Of a stretch of 64,000 nt of DNA, positions 34,295 through 43,020 are shown in pieces. The notes under the pieces were generated by a model that made no database searches, was not told the origin of the DNA, and was given only the letters and a program-made list of their open reading frames with translations. Positions within the stretch are counted from its first letter, which is position 1; the number at the start of each line of letters is the position of its first letter. The position numbers and the translations under genes were made by a program. The DNA lies in assembly GCA_964553405.1 (NCBI GenBank), contig CAZKLS010000002.1:1-64000 (forward strand), read 5' to 3'. Source of the stretch: DATIRA01 sp964553405. Lineage in GTDB: Bacteria > Pseudomonadota > Gammaproteobacteria > Steroidobacterales > Steroidobacteraceae.

Positions 34295-34648
34295 ATGGAT
34301 TCGCACTGGAACGACACTCAACCGATCTATCGCCAGCTCCGGGACAAGGTCGTCGAGATGATCCTCGAGGGTCGCCTGTCCGACGGCGATGCACTGCCAT
34401 CGGTGCGCAGCGTAGCAGCGGAATTCACGCTGAATCCGCTCACCGTGCTGAAGGGTTATCAGCAGCTGGTCGACGAAGGGCTGGTCCAGAAGCGGCGCGG
34501 GCGGGGCATGTTCGTCACCGAGGGTGCCCGCTCACAGCTGCTGCGCGGTGAAAGGCAACGCTTCCTGGAAACCGAGTGGCCGCGCGTGCGGGCGACCATC
34601 GAGCGGCTCGGGCTCGACCCCGAGGAACTGCTGCGGCAGGAAAAGTGA
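34295..34648 (+). CDS. GntR-family regulator, YtrA subfamily
   Basis: A 117-residue repressor-type protein consisting of a winged HTH (PIYRQLRDKVVEMILEGRL, LPSVRSVAAEFTLNPLTVLKGYQQL, GLVQKRRGRGMFV) and a short helical tail (RQRFLETEWPRVRATIERLGL). The short tail is diagnostic of the YtrA subfamily, which usually controls adjacent ABC transporter genes. No ABC gene is adjacent here; the next gene downstream is convergent. The preceding 51-residue peptide may be in the same transcript. The start is ATG 34295. Confidence 0.9.
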   Translation: MDSHWNDTQPIYRQLRDKVVEMILEGRLSDGDALPSVRSVAAEFTLNPLTVLKGYQQLVDEGLVQKRRGRGMFVTEGARSQLLRGERQRFLETEWPRVRATIERLGLDPEELLRQEK

Positions 34649-34723
34649 CTCGCAACTAGTCACTGGCGGATAGAACGATCCTGAGGGCGCAACGCTGCCC
34701 GATCACCAACCATCCGCTACCCG

Positions 34724-37700
34724 CTATTCACTATTCACTTCCACCTCCACCCCGGGCGGCAGCAGCTTGTACATCACCGGCGTCACGAGCGGGCCGAGCA
34801 GCGTCGAGGAAATGAGCCCGCCGATGATCACGATCGCGAGCGGCGAATAGAGCCCCGACCCCTGGATCGCCAGCGGGATGAGTCCGCCGATCGCCGTGGC
34901 CGAGGTGAGCAGGATCGGCAGCACGCGGATTTCCGCGGCGCGGGTCACGGCCTCTTCGAGCGGCACCGACTGCTCGCGCAGCTGGTTCGTGAAGTCCACC
35001 AGCAGTATCGAGTTCTTGATCTGGATGCCGATCAGCGCAACGAGGCCGATCGTCGCGGTGAACGAAAGCGTGTACCCGGTTGCGAGCAGCGCGAGCAGTC
35101 CGCCAGCGACGCCGAGCGGGATCACGCCGGCGACGATCAGCATCGAGCGGAAGCTGCCGAACTCCAGCACCAGCACCGCGAGGATGCCGAACACCGCGAC
35201 CAGCACCGCGGTCCCGATCCCGCCGAAGCTCTCCTGGCGCGCCTCCAGCTCGCCGCCGGCCCGCAGCGTGTATCCGGGGGGCAGCTCCAGCGCGTCGAGC
35301 CGCTCGAGCACGGCCTGCGTGAGCTTGCCGGTGTTGTAGCCGGTCACGGGATGCGCCGTGACGATGACCTCCCGCTCGCGTTCGTGACGGCGGATCAGGC
35401 TCGGCGCCGAGGAGAATTCCGGATTCGCGATCTGCCGCAGCGGCACTGTCTGGCCGCTGGCCGAGGCGACCTCGATCAGGTCGATCATCTCCAGGGTCGG
35501 GCGACCCTGCATCGGCAGCCGCAGCGTGATCGGGTACTCGTCCCCGTCCGCCTCGCGGAACATGCCGGCATTGAGGCCCGCCACCGCCGCGCGCACGGTG
35601 CGATCGGCCTCCACCGGCGCGACACCGAGCAGCGCCGCTTTCTGTGAGTCGATGCCGAGCTCGAGGTCCGTCCGCTGCCGCCGCACGGCGTTCTCGATGT
35701 CCCGAGTGCCCGGCGTCCGGGCGATGACGTCCTCCGCCTGATTGGCCAGCTCGCGCAGCGTCGCGAGATCCGGGCCCTTGATGCCGATCTCGATCGGGGC
35801 GTTGATCGGCGGCCCGTTCTGGTAGGACTCGACGATGATGCGCGCCCCCGGGTAGCCGGCGAATACCTCGCGCAGGTCGTCGTAGAGCAGCGGACTCTCC
35901 CGGGGGTCGAACCGCTCGAGCTCGACGAAGACCTCTGCGACGTTTGCGTTGGTCTCCTCCTGGAAGATGTTGTAGTAGACGCGCGGATTGCCCCTGCCGA
36001 GGTTCGCGAACCAGTGCTTGACCTCGGGACGACGGGCCAGCTCCTGCTCGACGTAGACGAGCGCCCGATCGGTGTCGGCGAGGCTGGCGCCGTCCGGGGT
36101 CTCGATCGTGATCCTGAACTGCGGGATGTCGGCGGGCGGGAACACGCTGAAGCCGATCACCGGCACCAGCGCGATCGAGCCGGCGACGACGGCCAGCGCG
36201 AGCAGCAGCGTCTTGACCGGGTGCGCGATCGCCCGGCCGAGCGCCGGTGCGTAGTAGCGCTCGATGCCGCCCGTGAGGCCCCGCAGGAAGCGGTTGCCCT
36301 CGGCGTGCGCGCCGTCGGCCTTCAGCATCCGGCTCGCGAGGAACGGGATCACGGTCAGCGCGACGAACAGCGACGCGGCGACCGTGTACAGCACGGCCGC
36401 GGGCAGCGAACGGATGAACAGCCCGGCGCCCTCGGGCAGGAACAGCAGCGGCAGGAACGCGAACAGCAGCGTGACCGTGCAGCCGAGCACGGCCTGCGCG
36501 ATCTGGTCGGTCGCCAGGATCGCCGCGCGGAAGCGTGAATGCCCTTCGCGCAGGTGGCGCGCAATGTTCTCCACCACGACGATCGAGTCGTCGACCAGCA
36601 GGCCCAGCGACAGCACGAAGCCGGCGATCGACAGCTGGTTCAGCGAGAAGCCGGTGAAATAGAGCGCAGACAGGCCGATGGCCAGCGACAGCGGGATCGA
36701 GATCATCACGACGACCGCCGCCCGCAGGCCGAGCGGCAGCAGCGTCAGCAGCACCAGCGCGATCGCGATCGCGAAATCGATCCCGAGGCGATTCAGCCGG
36801 TGACGGACGTTCTGCGACTGATCGAATCCGCGCTCGAGCGTCACGCCGGACGGCAGCTGCTGCTCGAAGGCGTCGAGCGTCGCGTAGATGCCGTTGCGGA
36901 CCGCGAAGACGTTGACGCGGTCCTTGGCGCTCGCGGTCACGAATACGGCGCGACGGCCCTTGAAGCGCCCCGTGTAGCGTTCCTCCGCCGTGTCCCATGA
37001 AACGGCCGCGATGTCGCGCAGCTTGACGATGCGGCCCTCGCGGCTCGCGACGACGGTCTCGGAGATCTCCTCCAGCGTGTCGTAGCTGCCCGAGGTCTTC
37101 AGGTTGAACTTGCGCAGTCCGACGTCCACCGCGCCGCCGGGGATCGTCGCGTTCTCGCCGCGCACCGCCGCCTCGACCTGCCCGAGCGTCACGCGCGCGC
37201 GGCCCATGCGCTCGAGATCGACGGCCACGCGGACTTCGGGCTCGGGGAAGGCCCAGACCTCGCTCCGCCGGACTCCCGGCACGGTCTCGATCGAATCGCT
37301 GAGGTCCTCCGCGAGTTCCTTGAGCTGCCGGTAGTCCGCGTCCTCGCTGACGAGCGCGAGCTGCACGATGTTGACGAGTCCGGAGCCGGCCTTGCGCACC
37401 TCGAGCGCGGCGAGGTCGGCGGGCAGTTCGGGTCGGATCCGGTTCACTTCGCGGACGACCTCGTCGTACTTCTCGTCGGCGTCCTGGTCCCAGTGGAACT
37501 CGATCTGCAGCACGCCGACGCCGTCCATCGAGCGGCTGTCCATGCGCTTGATCTCGTCGAGCTCGTTGATCGCGTCCTCGAGGGGGTCGATGACCAGGCG
37601 CTCGATGTCCGCCGGGTCCGCGCCCGGGTAGACGGCGACGACGGTCGGAACCGGTGCGTGGAACTCCGGATCCTCGGAGCGCGGGATGTTCAGGTACGCG

Positions 37701-37780
37701 TTCAGGCCCATCGCGATCAGCAGCCCGAACAGCACCAGCGTGAACTGCCAGCGCCGAACGCTGAATTCCCAGATCTTCAC
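34724..37780 (-). CDS. RND efflux permease, HAE1 type
   Basis: A 1018-residue inner-membrane proton-driven exporter. It has the N-terminal helix then YPGADPADIERLVIDPLEDAI, porter domains, and membrane helix 4 with LGLLVDDSIVVVENIARH (proton-relay Asp pair). Two large periplasmic loops and a repeated C-terminal half (LVALIGIQIKNSILLVDFTNQLRE, EIRVLPILLTSATAIGGL) match the AcrB/MexF fold. Short C-terminal tail. Start GTG 37780. Last gene of the tetR-tolC-adaptor-permease operon, 10 bp after the adaptor. Confidence 0.93.
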   Translation of the reverse strand: MKIWEFSVRRWQFTLVLFGLLIAMGLNAYLNIPRSEDPEFHAPVPTVVAVYPGADPADIERLVIDPLEDAINELDEIKRMDSRSMDGVGVLQIEFHWDQDADEKYDEVVREVNRIRPELPADLAALEVRKAGSGLVNIVQLALVSEDADYRQLKELAEDLSDSIETVPGVRRSEVWAFPEPEVRVAVDLERMGRARVTLGQVEAAVRGENATIPGGAVDVGLRKFNLKTSGSYDTLEEISETVVASREGRIVKLRDIAAVSWDTAEERYTGRFKGRRAVFVTASAKDRVNVFAVRNGIYATLDAFEQQLPSGVTLERGFDQSQNVRHRLNRLGIDFAIAIALVLLTLLPLGLRAAVVVMISIPLSLAIGLSALYFTGFSLNQLSIAGFVLSLGLLVDDSIVVVENIARHLREGHSRFRAAILATDQIAQAVLGCTVTLLFAFLPLLFLPEGAGLFIRSLPAAVLYTVAASLFVALTVIPFLASRMLKADGAHAEGNRFLRGLTGGIERYYAPALGRAIAHPVKTLLLALAVVAGSIALVPVIGFSVFPPADIPQFRITIETPDGASLADTDRALVYVEQELARRPEVKHWFANLGRGNPRVYYNIFQEETNANVAEVFVELERFDPRESPLLYDDLREVFAGYPGARIIVESYQNGPPINAPIEIGIKGPDLATLRELANQAEDVIARTPGTRDIENAVRRQRTDLELGIDSQKAALLGVAPVEADRTVRAAVAGLNAGMFREADGDEYPITLRLPMQGRPTLEMIDLIEVASASGQTVPLRQIANPEFSSAPSLIRRHEREREVIVTAHPVTGYNTGKLTQAVLERLDALELPPGYTLRAGGELEARQESFGGIGTAVLVAVFGILAVLVLEFGSFRSMLIVAGVIPLGVAGGLLALLATGYTLSFTATIGLVALIGIQIKNSILLVDFTNQLREQSVPLEEAVTRAAEIRVLPILLTSATAIGGLIPLAIQGSGLYSPLAIVIIGGLISSTLLGPLVTPVMYKLLPPGVEVEVNSE

Positions 37781-37790
37781 GCGGACGGCC

Positions 37791-38852
37791 TCAGCCGCGG
37801 TCGCCGACGACGCTGACCGCGCGGCCGTCGGTGAGCCAGGCCGCGCCGTCGGTGATCACCTGCTCGCCCGGCACCAGGCCGGCGTGCACGATCACCCGCT
37901 CCCCGACGATCGAGCCCACGTTCACGCTCTTGCTGCGCGCGACGCCCTGCTCGGGATCGAGGACGAATATGCGGGCGACGGATCCGTCGGCCTCGACCAG
38001 CGCCGTGACCGGTACCGCGATGACAGCTTCGTCGCCGTCGCGGCCGGCGAGTGACAGCTCCACCTTCGCGACCAGCCCGCGCACGAAGCGCGCGCGCCCC
38101 TGGTCCACGTCGATCTCGACCTCGAACGTGCCGGTCTGCGGATCCGCGCTCGAGGCGATGCGTGACACCCGGCCGGCGAACCTGCGCCCCGGGAACGCGT
38201 CGAAGCTGACCTCCGCTGTATCGCCGACCACGACACGGACCGCGTCGCGGTCCGCCAGCGAGGCGCGCACCACCCAGCCCTGCTCGGTCGCGCCGAGCAC
38301 CAGCACGGGCTGGCCGCCCTGGACCAGCTCGCTTTCCTCGGCCAGGCGCTGCAGCACGACGCCGTCGGCCGGGGCCTCGATGCGGGCGAAGCGCGCGTTG
38401 AACTGCGCGGCGCGCAGGTTGGCGCTCGCGACCTTGTAGGCCGTCGTGAGGTCCTCGACCTGTTCCTCGGTCGCCACTTCGTCGGCGCGCAGTTTCTGCG
38501 CGCGTTCGAGGTCCCGCCGCGCCTTGTCCACCGCCTCGGTGGCCTGGGCGACGGCCGCGTCGACCTCGGCGCGCTTGATCACCGCGAGCAGGTCGCCGGC
38601 CTCGACCCGGTCTCCCGCCTCGACCAGGATGCGGTCGACGACGCCGCCGAGCTTGAAGCTGAGCCGCACCTCGTCGCGAGGCGCCAGCACGCCGACGGCA
38701 CGCACCTGGTTCCGCAGCGGAACCGGCCTGATTTCCTCGGCCCGAACCGGAGCGGGCGGCGCGACCGATTCGGCGCCGGGCGCCGAGGTGCGATCGCAGC
38801 CCACGAGCGCGAGGCCAATCAGCATCAATGGCGCGAGACGCGGGACGTTCAC
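37791..38852 (-). CDS. RND periplasmic adaptor lipoprotein
   Basis: A 353-residue membrane-fusion protein. The signal ends in a lipobox (ALVGC, Cys19). The order is beta-barrel start (RNQVRAVGVLAPRDEVRLSF), lipoyl half, a helical hairpin (DAAVAQATEAVDKARRDLERAQKL), the second lipoyl half (IEAPADGVV) and the C-terminal barrel and membrane-proximal domain. It links the permease to TolC. The start GTG 38852 overlaps the tolC stop (GTGA), indicating coupled translation. Confidence 0.93.
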   Translation of the reverse strand: MNVPRLAPLMLIGLALVGCDRTSAPGAESVAPPAPVRAEEIRPVPLRNQVRAVGVLAPRDEVRLSFKLGGVVDRILVEAGDRVEAGDLLAVIKRAEVDAAVAQATEAVDKARRDLERAQKLRADEVATEEQVEDLTTAYKVASANLRAAQFNARFARIEAPADGVVLQRLAEESELVQGGQPVLVLGATEQGWVVRASLADRDAVRVVVGDTAEVSFDAFPGRRFAGRVSRIASSADPQTGTFEVEIDVDQGRARFVRGLVAKVELSLAGRDGDEAVIAVPVTALVEADGSVARIFVLDPEQGVARSKSVNVGSIVGERVIVHAGLVPGEQVITDGAAWLTDGRAVSVVGDRG

Positions 38853-40345
38853 TGCAGGAGCTCCTGTTCCGCGGCGCGCGTGCTGCCGACGGCGAATTCG
38901 AGTTCGGCGAGACGGGCCAGGAATTCGGCCCGCACCCGGGTCAGGTTGAGCTGCGCGTCGGTCAGCGCCCGGCGCGCGTCGATGAACTCCGCCTGGTTGA
39001 TCTGCCCGAGGTCGCGCTTGCGGCTCGCGATCCGGAACGAGCCCTCGGCGGCCTCGCTGCGCTTGACGGCCGTGTCGAGCGACGCATCGGCGACCTGCAG
39101 GTTCTCGAGCGCCTGCTGCACTTCGAGCCTGACCTGCTGGGTCGCCAGCGCGCGCGTCGCGCGCAGCTCGTCGGTCAGCGCGCGCGCCTCGCGCAGCGCC
39201 GCGCGGTCCGCGCCGCCGCGGAACGTGTTCCAGCGCAGGATCACGGCGGCGAGCACGTATCGCTCGTCTTCGCCGAAGCCGTAGTCGTCGCCCTGGATGC
39301 CCGCTTCGGCGCCCAGCGCGAACGTCGGCTTGAACGCCGCGCGCGCGAGATCCTGCTGCGCCTCGCCGGCGGCCACGGCGGCGTCGAGACCGTGCAGTTC
39401 CGCGCGACGCTGCGTGGCGAGGTCCTGCAGCAGCGCGAGGTCCAGCGGCCGGCCGGCCAGGCGCTCGATGAAGCGGTTGCGGAACCTGAGCACCGTCTGC
39501 TCGTCGATCGTCGCGTCGGGCAGCGCGTCCGCGAGCGGGCGATTGCGCAGCAGGTTCACGTAGCTCTGTGCGACCCGGACGCCGCTTTGAGCGGCGATGC
39601 GCTGCTGCTCGATTTCCAGCAGGTCGGCCTCGGCGCGGAAGACCAGGTCGCGGGTCACCTTGCCGTTGCGATACAGGCTCTCGTTCGACTGCAGGTTGGT
39701 CCGCGCGAGCTCGCTGGTCGCATCGAGCACGGCCACGGTCTGCTGTGCTGCGATCCAGCGATAGTAGGCCTGCTTCGTGTCCCGGGTGACGCGCGTACGC
39801 AGCGCGGCGAGGTCTGCCTCGACGCGCGCGAGCTGCTGGCGATTCGTCTCGACCGCCGGGCCGATCCGCGGCGCATAGAGGGGTTGCTCCAGCACGAACT
39901 TGGTCTCCTGCTCCTCGGGGCGCAGGAACTCGAACCGCTGGTTCTGCACCCGCGGAAACTGCGGCGGCCGGCCGCTCTCGACCAGCAGCGTGTCCAGCGT
40001 CTCGTACACCGGGTTCAGCAGGTCACCGAGCGGCAGCTCGATCGCGCGCCCGCCGTCCGCCACCGAGTAGCGCGCGACGAAGTCCAGCACCGGCAGGTAG
40101 CGCGCTCGGGCCTGGTCCAGCGCGGCCATGCGCTGCTGTACCGTGGCGTCGCCTGCCTGCAGCTCGAGGTTCGCCGCGAGCGCCTCGTCGAGCACTTCCT
40201 GCAGCGCCTCCTCGATGCGGCCGGCGGGGCCGGCGGCCTCGGTCGGTCGGGACGCCTGCGCGAGCGCATGGTGCGGAAGAACGACCGCGGTCGCGACCAG
40301 GGCGATCACGGCGAAACGCAATGCCGTCGTTATCCGTGTCCGCAT
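38849..40345 (-). CDS. TolC-family outer-membrane efflux protein
   Basis: A 498-residue outer-membrane channel with a cleaved signal peptide (ALRFAVIALVATAVVLPHHALA). It shows the tandem helical repeats of the TolC family (RYLPVLDFVARYS, QLARVEADLAALRTRVTRDTKQAYY, RVAQSYVNLLRNRP, RRALTDAQLNLTRVRAEFLARLAELE). It forms the exit duct of the RND pump. It lies 28 bp after the TetR gene. Confidence 0.92.
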   Translation of the reverse strand: MRTRITTALRFAVIALVATAVVLPHHALAQASRPTEAAGPAGRIEEALQEVLDEALAANLELQAGDATVQQRMAALDQARARYLPVLDFVARYSVADGGRAIELPLGDLLNPVYETLDTLLVESGRPPQFPRVQNQRFEFLRPEEQETKFVLEQPLYAPRIGPAVETNRQQLARVEADLAALRTRVTRDTKQAYYRWIAAQQTVAVLDATSELARTNLQSNESLYRNGKVTRDLVFRAEADLLEIEQQRIAAQSGVRVAQSYVNLLRNRPLADALPDATIDEQTVLRFRNRFIERLAGRPLDLALLQDLATQRRAELHGLDAAVAAGEAQQDLARAAFKPTFALGAEAGIQGDDYGFGEDERYVLAAVILRWNTFRGGADRAALREARALTDELRATRALATQQVRLEVQQALENLQVADASLDTAVKRSEAAEGSFRIASRKRDLGQINQAEFIDARRALTDAQLNLTRVRAEFLARLAELEFAVGSTRAAEQELLQ

Positions 40346-40373
40346 CTGTTGCCTCGGATTGCAGCCGACCGGC

Positions 40374-41015
40374 TCAGGGCCGCAGCGAGCGCAGCGCCAT
40401 GTCGAAGGCGTGACCGATGAACTGCTCGACCGCGATGCCTTCGTGCTCGATCTGGCCGCTCTTGGTCGCCGCGATCTGGATCACCCCGTGGGTGAATGCC
40501 CAGAGCGACAGCGCGGTCACGTACGGGTCGCCGAGGTCGGCACGAATCGAGCCGTCCGCCATTCCCTGGTTCAGCGACTCGACGATCGTCTCGTGCACGC
40601 GGTGGCCCGCGTTCGCGCAGGCGACCTCGGTCGAGTCGGTGTTCGTGTCATCCGGGCCCACGTGGGCCTGGTACCGGGCGCAGGCGTCGAAGAAGTGGGG
40701 CAGCTCACGGGCGAATTCGACGTAGGCCCGGCCGATGGCCTCGACTGCGTCGAGGCCGGACCCCTTGCCGTGCCGGGCTGCGACGAAACGACCGCGGAGC
40801 GTGTCGAGCGCCCGCTCGACGAGCCCGAGGTGCAGGTCCGCCTTGTCGCGGAAATAGACGTACAGCAATCCGCGGCTCAGGCGGGCGCGCCGTGCAACAC
40901 GTTCCATCGTGACGGCGTCCCAGCCCAGTTCGGCGTAGAGCGCTTCGGCAGCGTCGAGGATCTCGACCCTGCGACGGTCGCGTTCCTCCTGGCGACGTTC
41001 GGCGATGTACGACAT
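40374..41015 (-). CDS. TetR/AcrR-family regulator
   Basis: A 213-residue repressor with an N-terminal HTH (ILDAAEALYAELGWDAVTMERVARRARLSRGLLYVYFRDKADLHLGLVE pattern, residues about 17-65; only part quoted as motif: VARRARLSRGLLYVYF). The C-terminal ligand domain has AYVEFARELPHFFDA and EGIAVEQFIGHAFDMALRSL. As the first gene of the efflux operon it most likely represses its own operon. A TGACA-CAA-TGTCA palindrome sits just upstream. Confidence 0.9.
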   Translation of the reverse strand: MSYIAERRQEERDRRRVEILDAAEALYAELGWDAVTMERVARRARLSRGLLYVYFRDKADLHLGLVERALDTLRGRFVAARHGKGSGLDAVEAIGRAYVEFARELPHFFDACARYQAHVGPDDTNTDSTEVACANAGHRVHETIVESLNQGMADGSIRADLGDPYVTALSLWAFTHGVIQIAATKSGQIEHEGIAVEQFIGHAFDMALRSLRP

Positions 41016-41035
41016 TCATCCGTCCCGGTTGGTGT

Positions 41036-41048
41036 TGACACAATGTCA
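41036..41048. promoter_or_regulatory. Candidate TetR operator upstream of the efflux operon
   Basis: TGACA-CAA-TGTCA is a perfect palindrome 21 bp before the TetR gene start. On the minus strand a TTGACA (-35) lies at 41067-41062, and the palindrome falls on its expected -10 region, a typical autorepression layout. A third TGTCA occurs at 41062-41066. Confidence 0.55.
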
Positions 41049-41132
41049 GAAAATAGGCGTATGTCAATTTTTTGTAAAGATGTTCAGCACATCCCGCATC
41101 ACACGCCCCCCGGTCCCGGGCGTCAGGGCTAT

Positions 41133-41175
41133 ACAAATATTTGTTTTAAATAGTTTTTTGGCCGACACGGTGTCG
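41133..41175. promoter_or_regulatory. AT-rich region with two palindromes before dps
   Basis: The 261 bp between tetR and dps hold the most AT-rich stretch of the neighbourhood. ACAAATATTTGT (41133-41144) is a perfect 12-bp palindrome, and CGACAC-G-GTGTCG (41163-41175) is a perfect 13-bp one. Both lie 100-145 bp before the dps start and could be regulator sites, for example for stress control of dps. No assignment is possible by eye. Confidence 0.4.
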
Positions 41176-41276
41176 CGATAGAGCGATCCCATCGCCTCGA
41201 TAGCGAGGTTCTGTTGGGCCTGCCGGGACCGAACCAGACAATGAAACCCACCAATTCACGGCGAAGGAGGTGCGAG

Positions 41277-41759
41277 ATGCACACGACCCGTATAGACCTG
41301 CCCCGCAAGGCCAGAGACAAGGTCATCGGCCTGCTCAACGCGAACCTGGCCGATGCGATCGACCTGCAACTGCAGGCGAAGCATGCCCACTGGAACGTCA
41401 AGGGCCCTCAATTCATCTCGCTGCACGAGCTCTTCGACGGTCTCGCGAGCTCGCTCGCCGGCCACGTCGACGAGATGGCCGAACGGGCGACGGCGCTCGG
41501 CGGCGTCGCCGGGGGCACGCTGCAGGTGGTCGCGGCGCGCAGCCGGCTGGAACCCTATCCGACCGAGATCAGCGAGGGGCGCGCACATCTCGACGCGCTC
41601 GCGGAGGCCCTCGCGCGGCTCGCGAAGTCGGTTCGCAAGGCGATCGACGACGCCGCGAAGGCCGGCGATGCCGACACCAGCGACCTGTTCACGGGTGTCT
41701 CGCGCGAGCTCGACAAGCAGCTCTGGCTGGTCGAGGCGCACCTGCAGGCCGACCGCTGA
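41277..41759 (+). CDS. dps: DNA-binding ferritin-like protein Dps
   Basis: A 160-residue Dps-family protein that forms a 12-mer, oxidises and stores iron and protects DNA in stationary phase. The ferroxidase site motif is visible: QLQAKHAHWNVKGPQF (His), LHELFDGLASSLAGHVDEMAERATALGG pattern with Asp/Glu ligands (key residues His, Asp, Glu). The C-terminus is DKQLWLVEAHLQ. A near-perfect Shine-Dalgarno AAGGAGG at 41264-41270 fixes ATG 41277 as the start. Confidence 0.93.
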   Translation: MHTTRIDLPRKARDKVIGLLNANLADAIDLQLQAKHAHWNVKGPQFISLHELFDGLASSLAGHVDEMAERATALGGVAGGTLQVVAARSRLEPYPTEISEGRAHLDALAEALARLAKSVRKAIDDAAKAGDADTSDLFTGVSRELDKQLWLVEAHLQADR

Positions 41760-41783
41760 ACGGCGGCCGGCGCGGGGCCGCGG

Positions 41784-42983
41784 TCAGCGCAGTTCTGCGT
41801 GCTCGACGACCACCGCGGCCGCGCGTCTTGCGGCGTCGCGTGCGCCGGCCAGGTCTGCGGCCCGGGCCAGCGCCACGCCCATCCGCCGCTTGCCACGCAC
41901 CTCGGGTTTGCCGAACAGCCTCAGCTGCACGTCCGGTTCGGCCAGCGCGCGGTCGAGCGCATGAAAGCGGACGTCATTCGAGTCGCCCTGCAGCAGGATC
42001 GCGCAGGACGCGGCGGGCCCGAGCTGGCGTATCGCAGGCACCGGAAGCCCGAGGATCGCCCTCACGTGCAGCGCGAACTCGGACAGGTCCTGCGAGACCA
42101 GCGTGACCAGCCCGGTGTCGTGGGGTCGCGGTGACACCTCGCTGAACCAGACCTGCTCGCCACGAACGAAGAACTCGACGCCGAAGATCCCTGCGCCGCC
42201 GAGTTCCGCGGTCACCGCGGCAGCGATCCGTTGCGCCTCGTCGAGCGCCGCCGCGCTCATCGGCTGCGGTTGCCAGGACTCGCGGTAGTCGCCGTCCACC
42301 TGCAGGTGCCCGATCGGTGCGCAAAAGCTCGTGCCCTGGGGATGGCGCAACGTCAGCAGCGTGATCTCGTAGTCGAAGGCGACGAAGCCCTCGACGATCA
42401 CGCGTCCTGCGCCGGCGCGTCCCGCGGACTGTGCCAGCCGCCAGGCGGCCTCGGCCTCGCCCGGACTGCGGATCACGCTCTGGCCCTTGCCCGATGAACT
42501 CATCACCGGCTTCACGACACAGGGCAGCCCGATCGCCTCCACGGCCTCGAGGAACTCCTGCGGGTCGCCGGCGAAGCGATACGGCGAAGTGGCGAGTCCG
42601 AGCGTCTCGGCCGCGAGCCTGCGTATGCCCTCGCGGTCCATGGTCAGCCGGGCGGCCCGGGCGGTCGGGATGACTCGTACGCCTTCGCGTTCGAGCTCGA
42701 TCAGCGCTGGCGTCGCGATCGCCTCGATCTCGGGGACGACGAGCGAGGGCCGCTCACGCAGCACCAGCTCCCGAAGCGCGACGGGGTCGAGCATGTCGAG
42801 CACGACCGAGCGATGGGCGACCTGCATCGCCGGCGCATTCGCGTAGCGGTCCGCGGCGACGACTTCGACGCCGAGTCGCTGCGCCTCGATGGCGACTTCC
42901 TTGCCCAGTTCACCGGATCCGAGCAGCAGCAGCCGGGTGGCGGAAGCAGACAGCGGCGTGCCGAGCGAAGTCATGCCCGGCAT
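41784..42983 (-). CDS. purT: Formate-dependent GAR transformylase
   Basis: A 399-residue ATP-grasp enzyme that adds formate to glycinamide ribonucleotide in purine synthesis without folate. It shows [48 protein letters not shown] (ATP-grasp lysine), [17 protein letters not shown] and [21 protein letters not shown] (truncated here to motif [10 protein letters not shown]). Length and motifs match E. coli PurT. The start ATG 42983 is preceded by AGGTAGG; ATG 42974 is possible. Confidence 0.95.
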   Translation of the reverse strand: MPGMTSLGTPLSASATRLLLLGSGELGKEVAIEAQRLGVEVVAADRYANAPAMQVAHRSVVLDMLDPVALRELVLRERPSLVVPEIEAIATPALIELEREGVRVIPTARAARLTMDREGIRRLAAETLGLATSPYRFAGDPQEFLEAVEAIGLPCVVKPVMSSSGKGQSVIRSPGEAEAAWRLAQSAGRAGAGRVIVEGFVAFDYEITLLTLRHPQGTSFCAPIGHLQVDGDYRESWQPQPMSAAALDEAQRIAAAVTAELGGAGIFGVEFFVRGEQVWFSEVSPRPHDTGLVTLVSQDLSEFALHVRAILGLPVPAIRQLGPAASCAILLQGDSNDVRFHALDRALAEPDVQLRLFGKPEVRGKRRMGVALARAADLAGARDAARRAAAVVVEHAELR

Positions 42984-43020
42984 CCTACCTGCAGGGCCGG
43001 GTCCGGGCGAGGCGGGCGGC

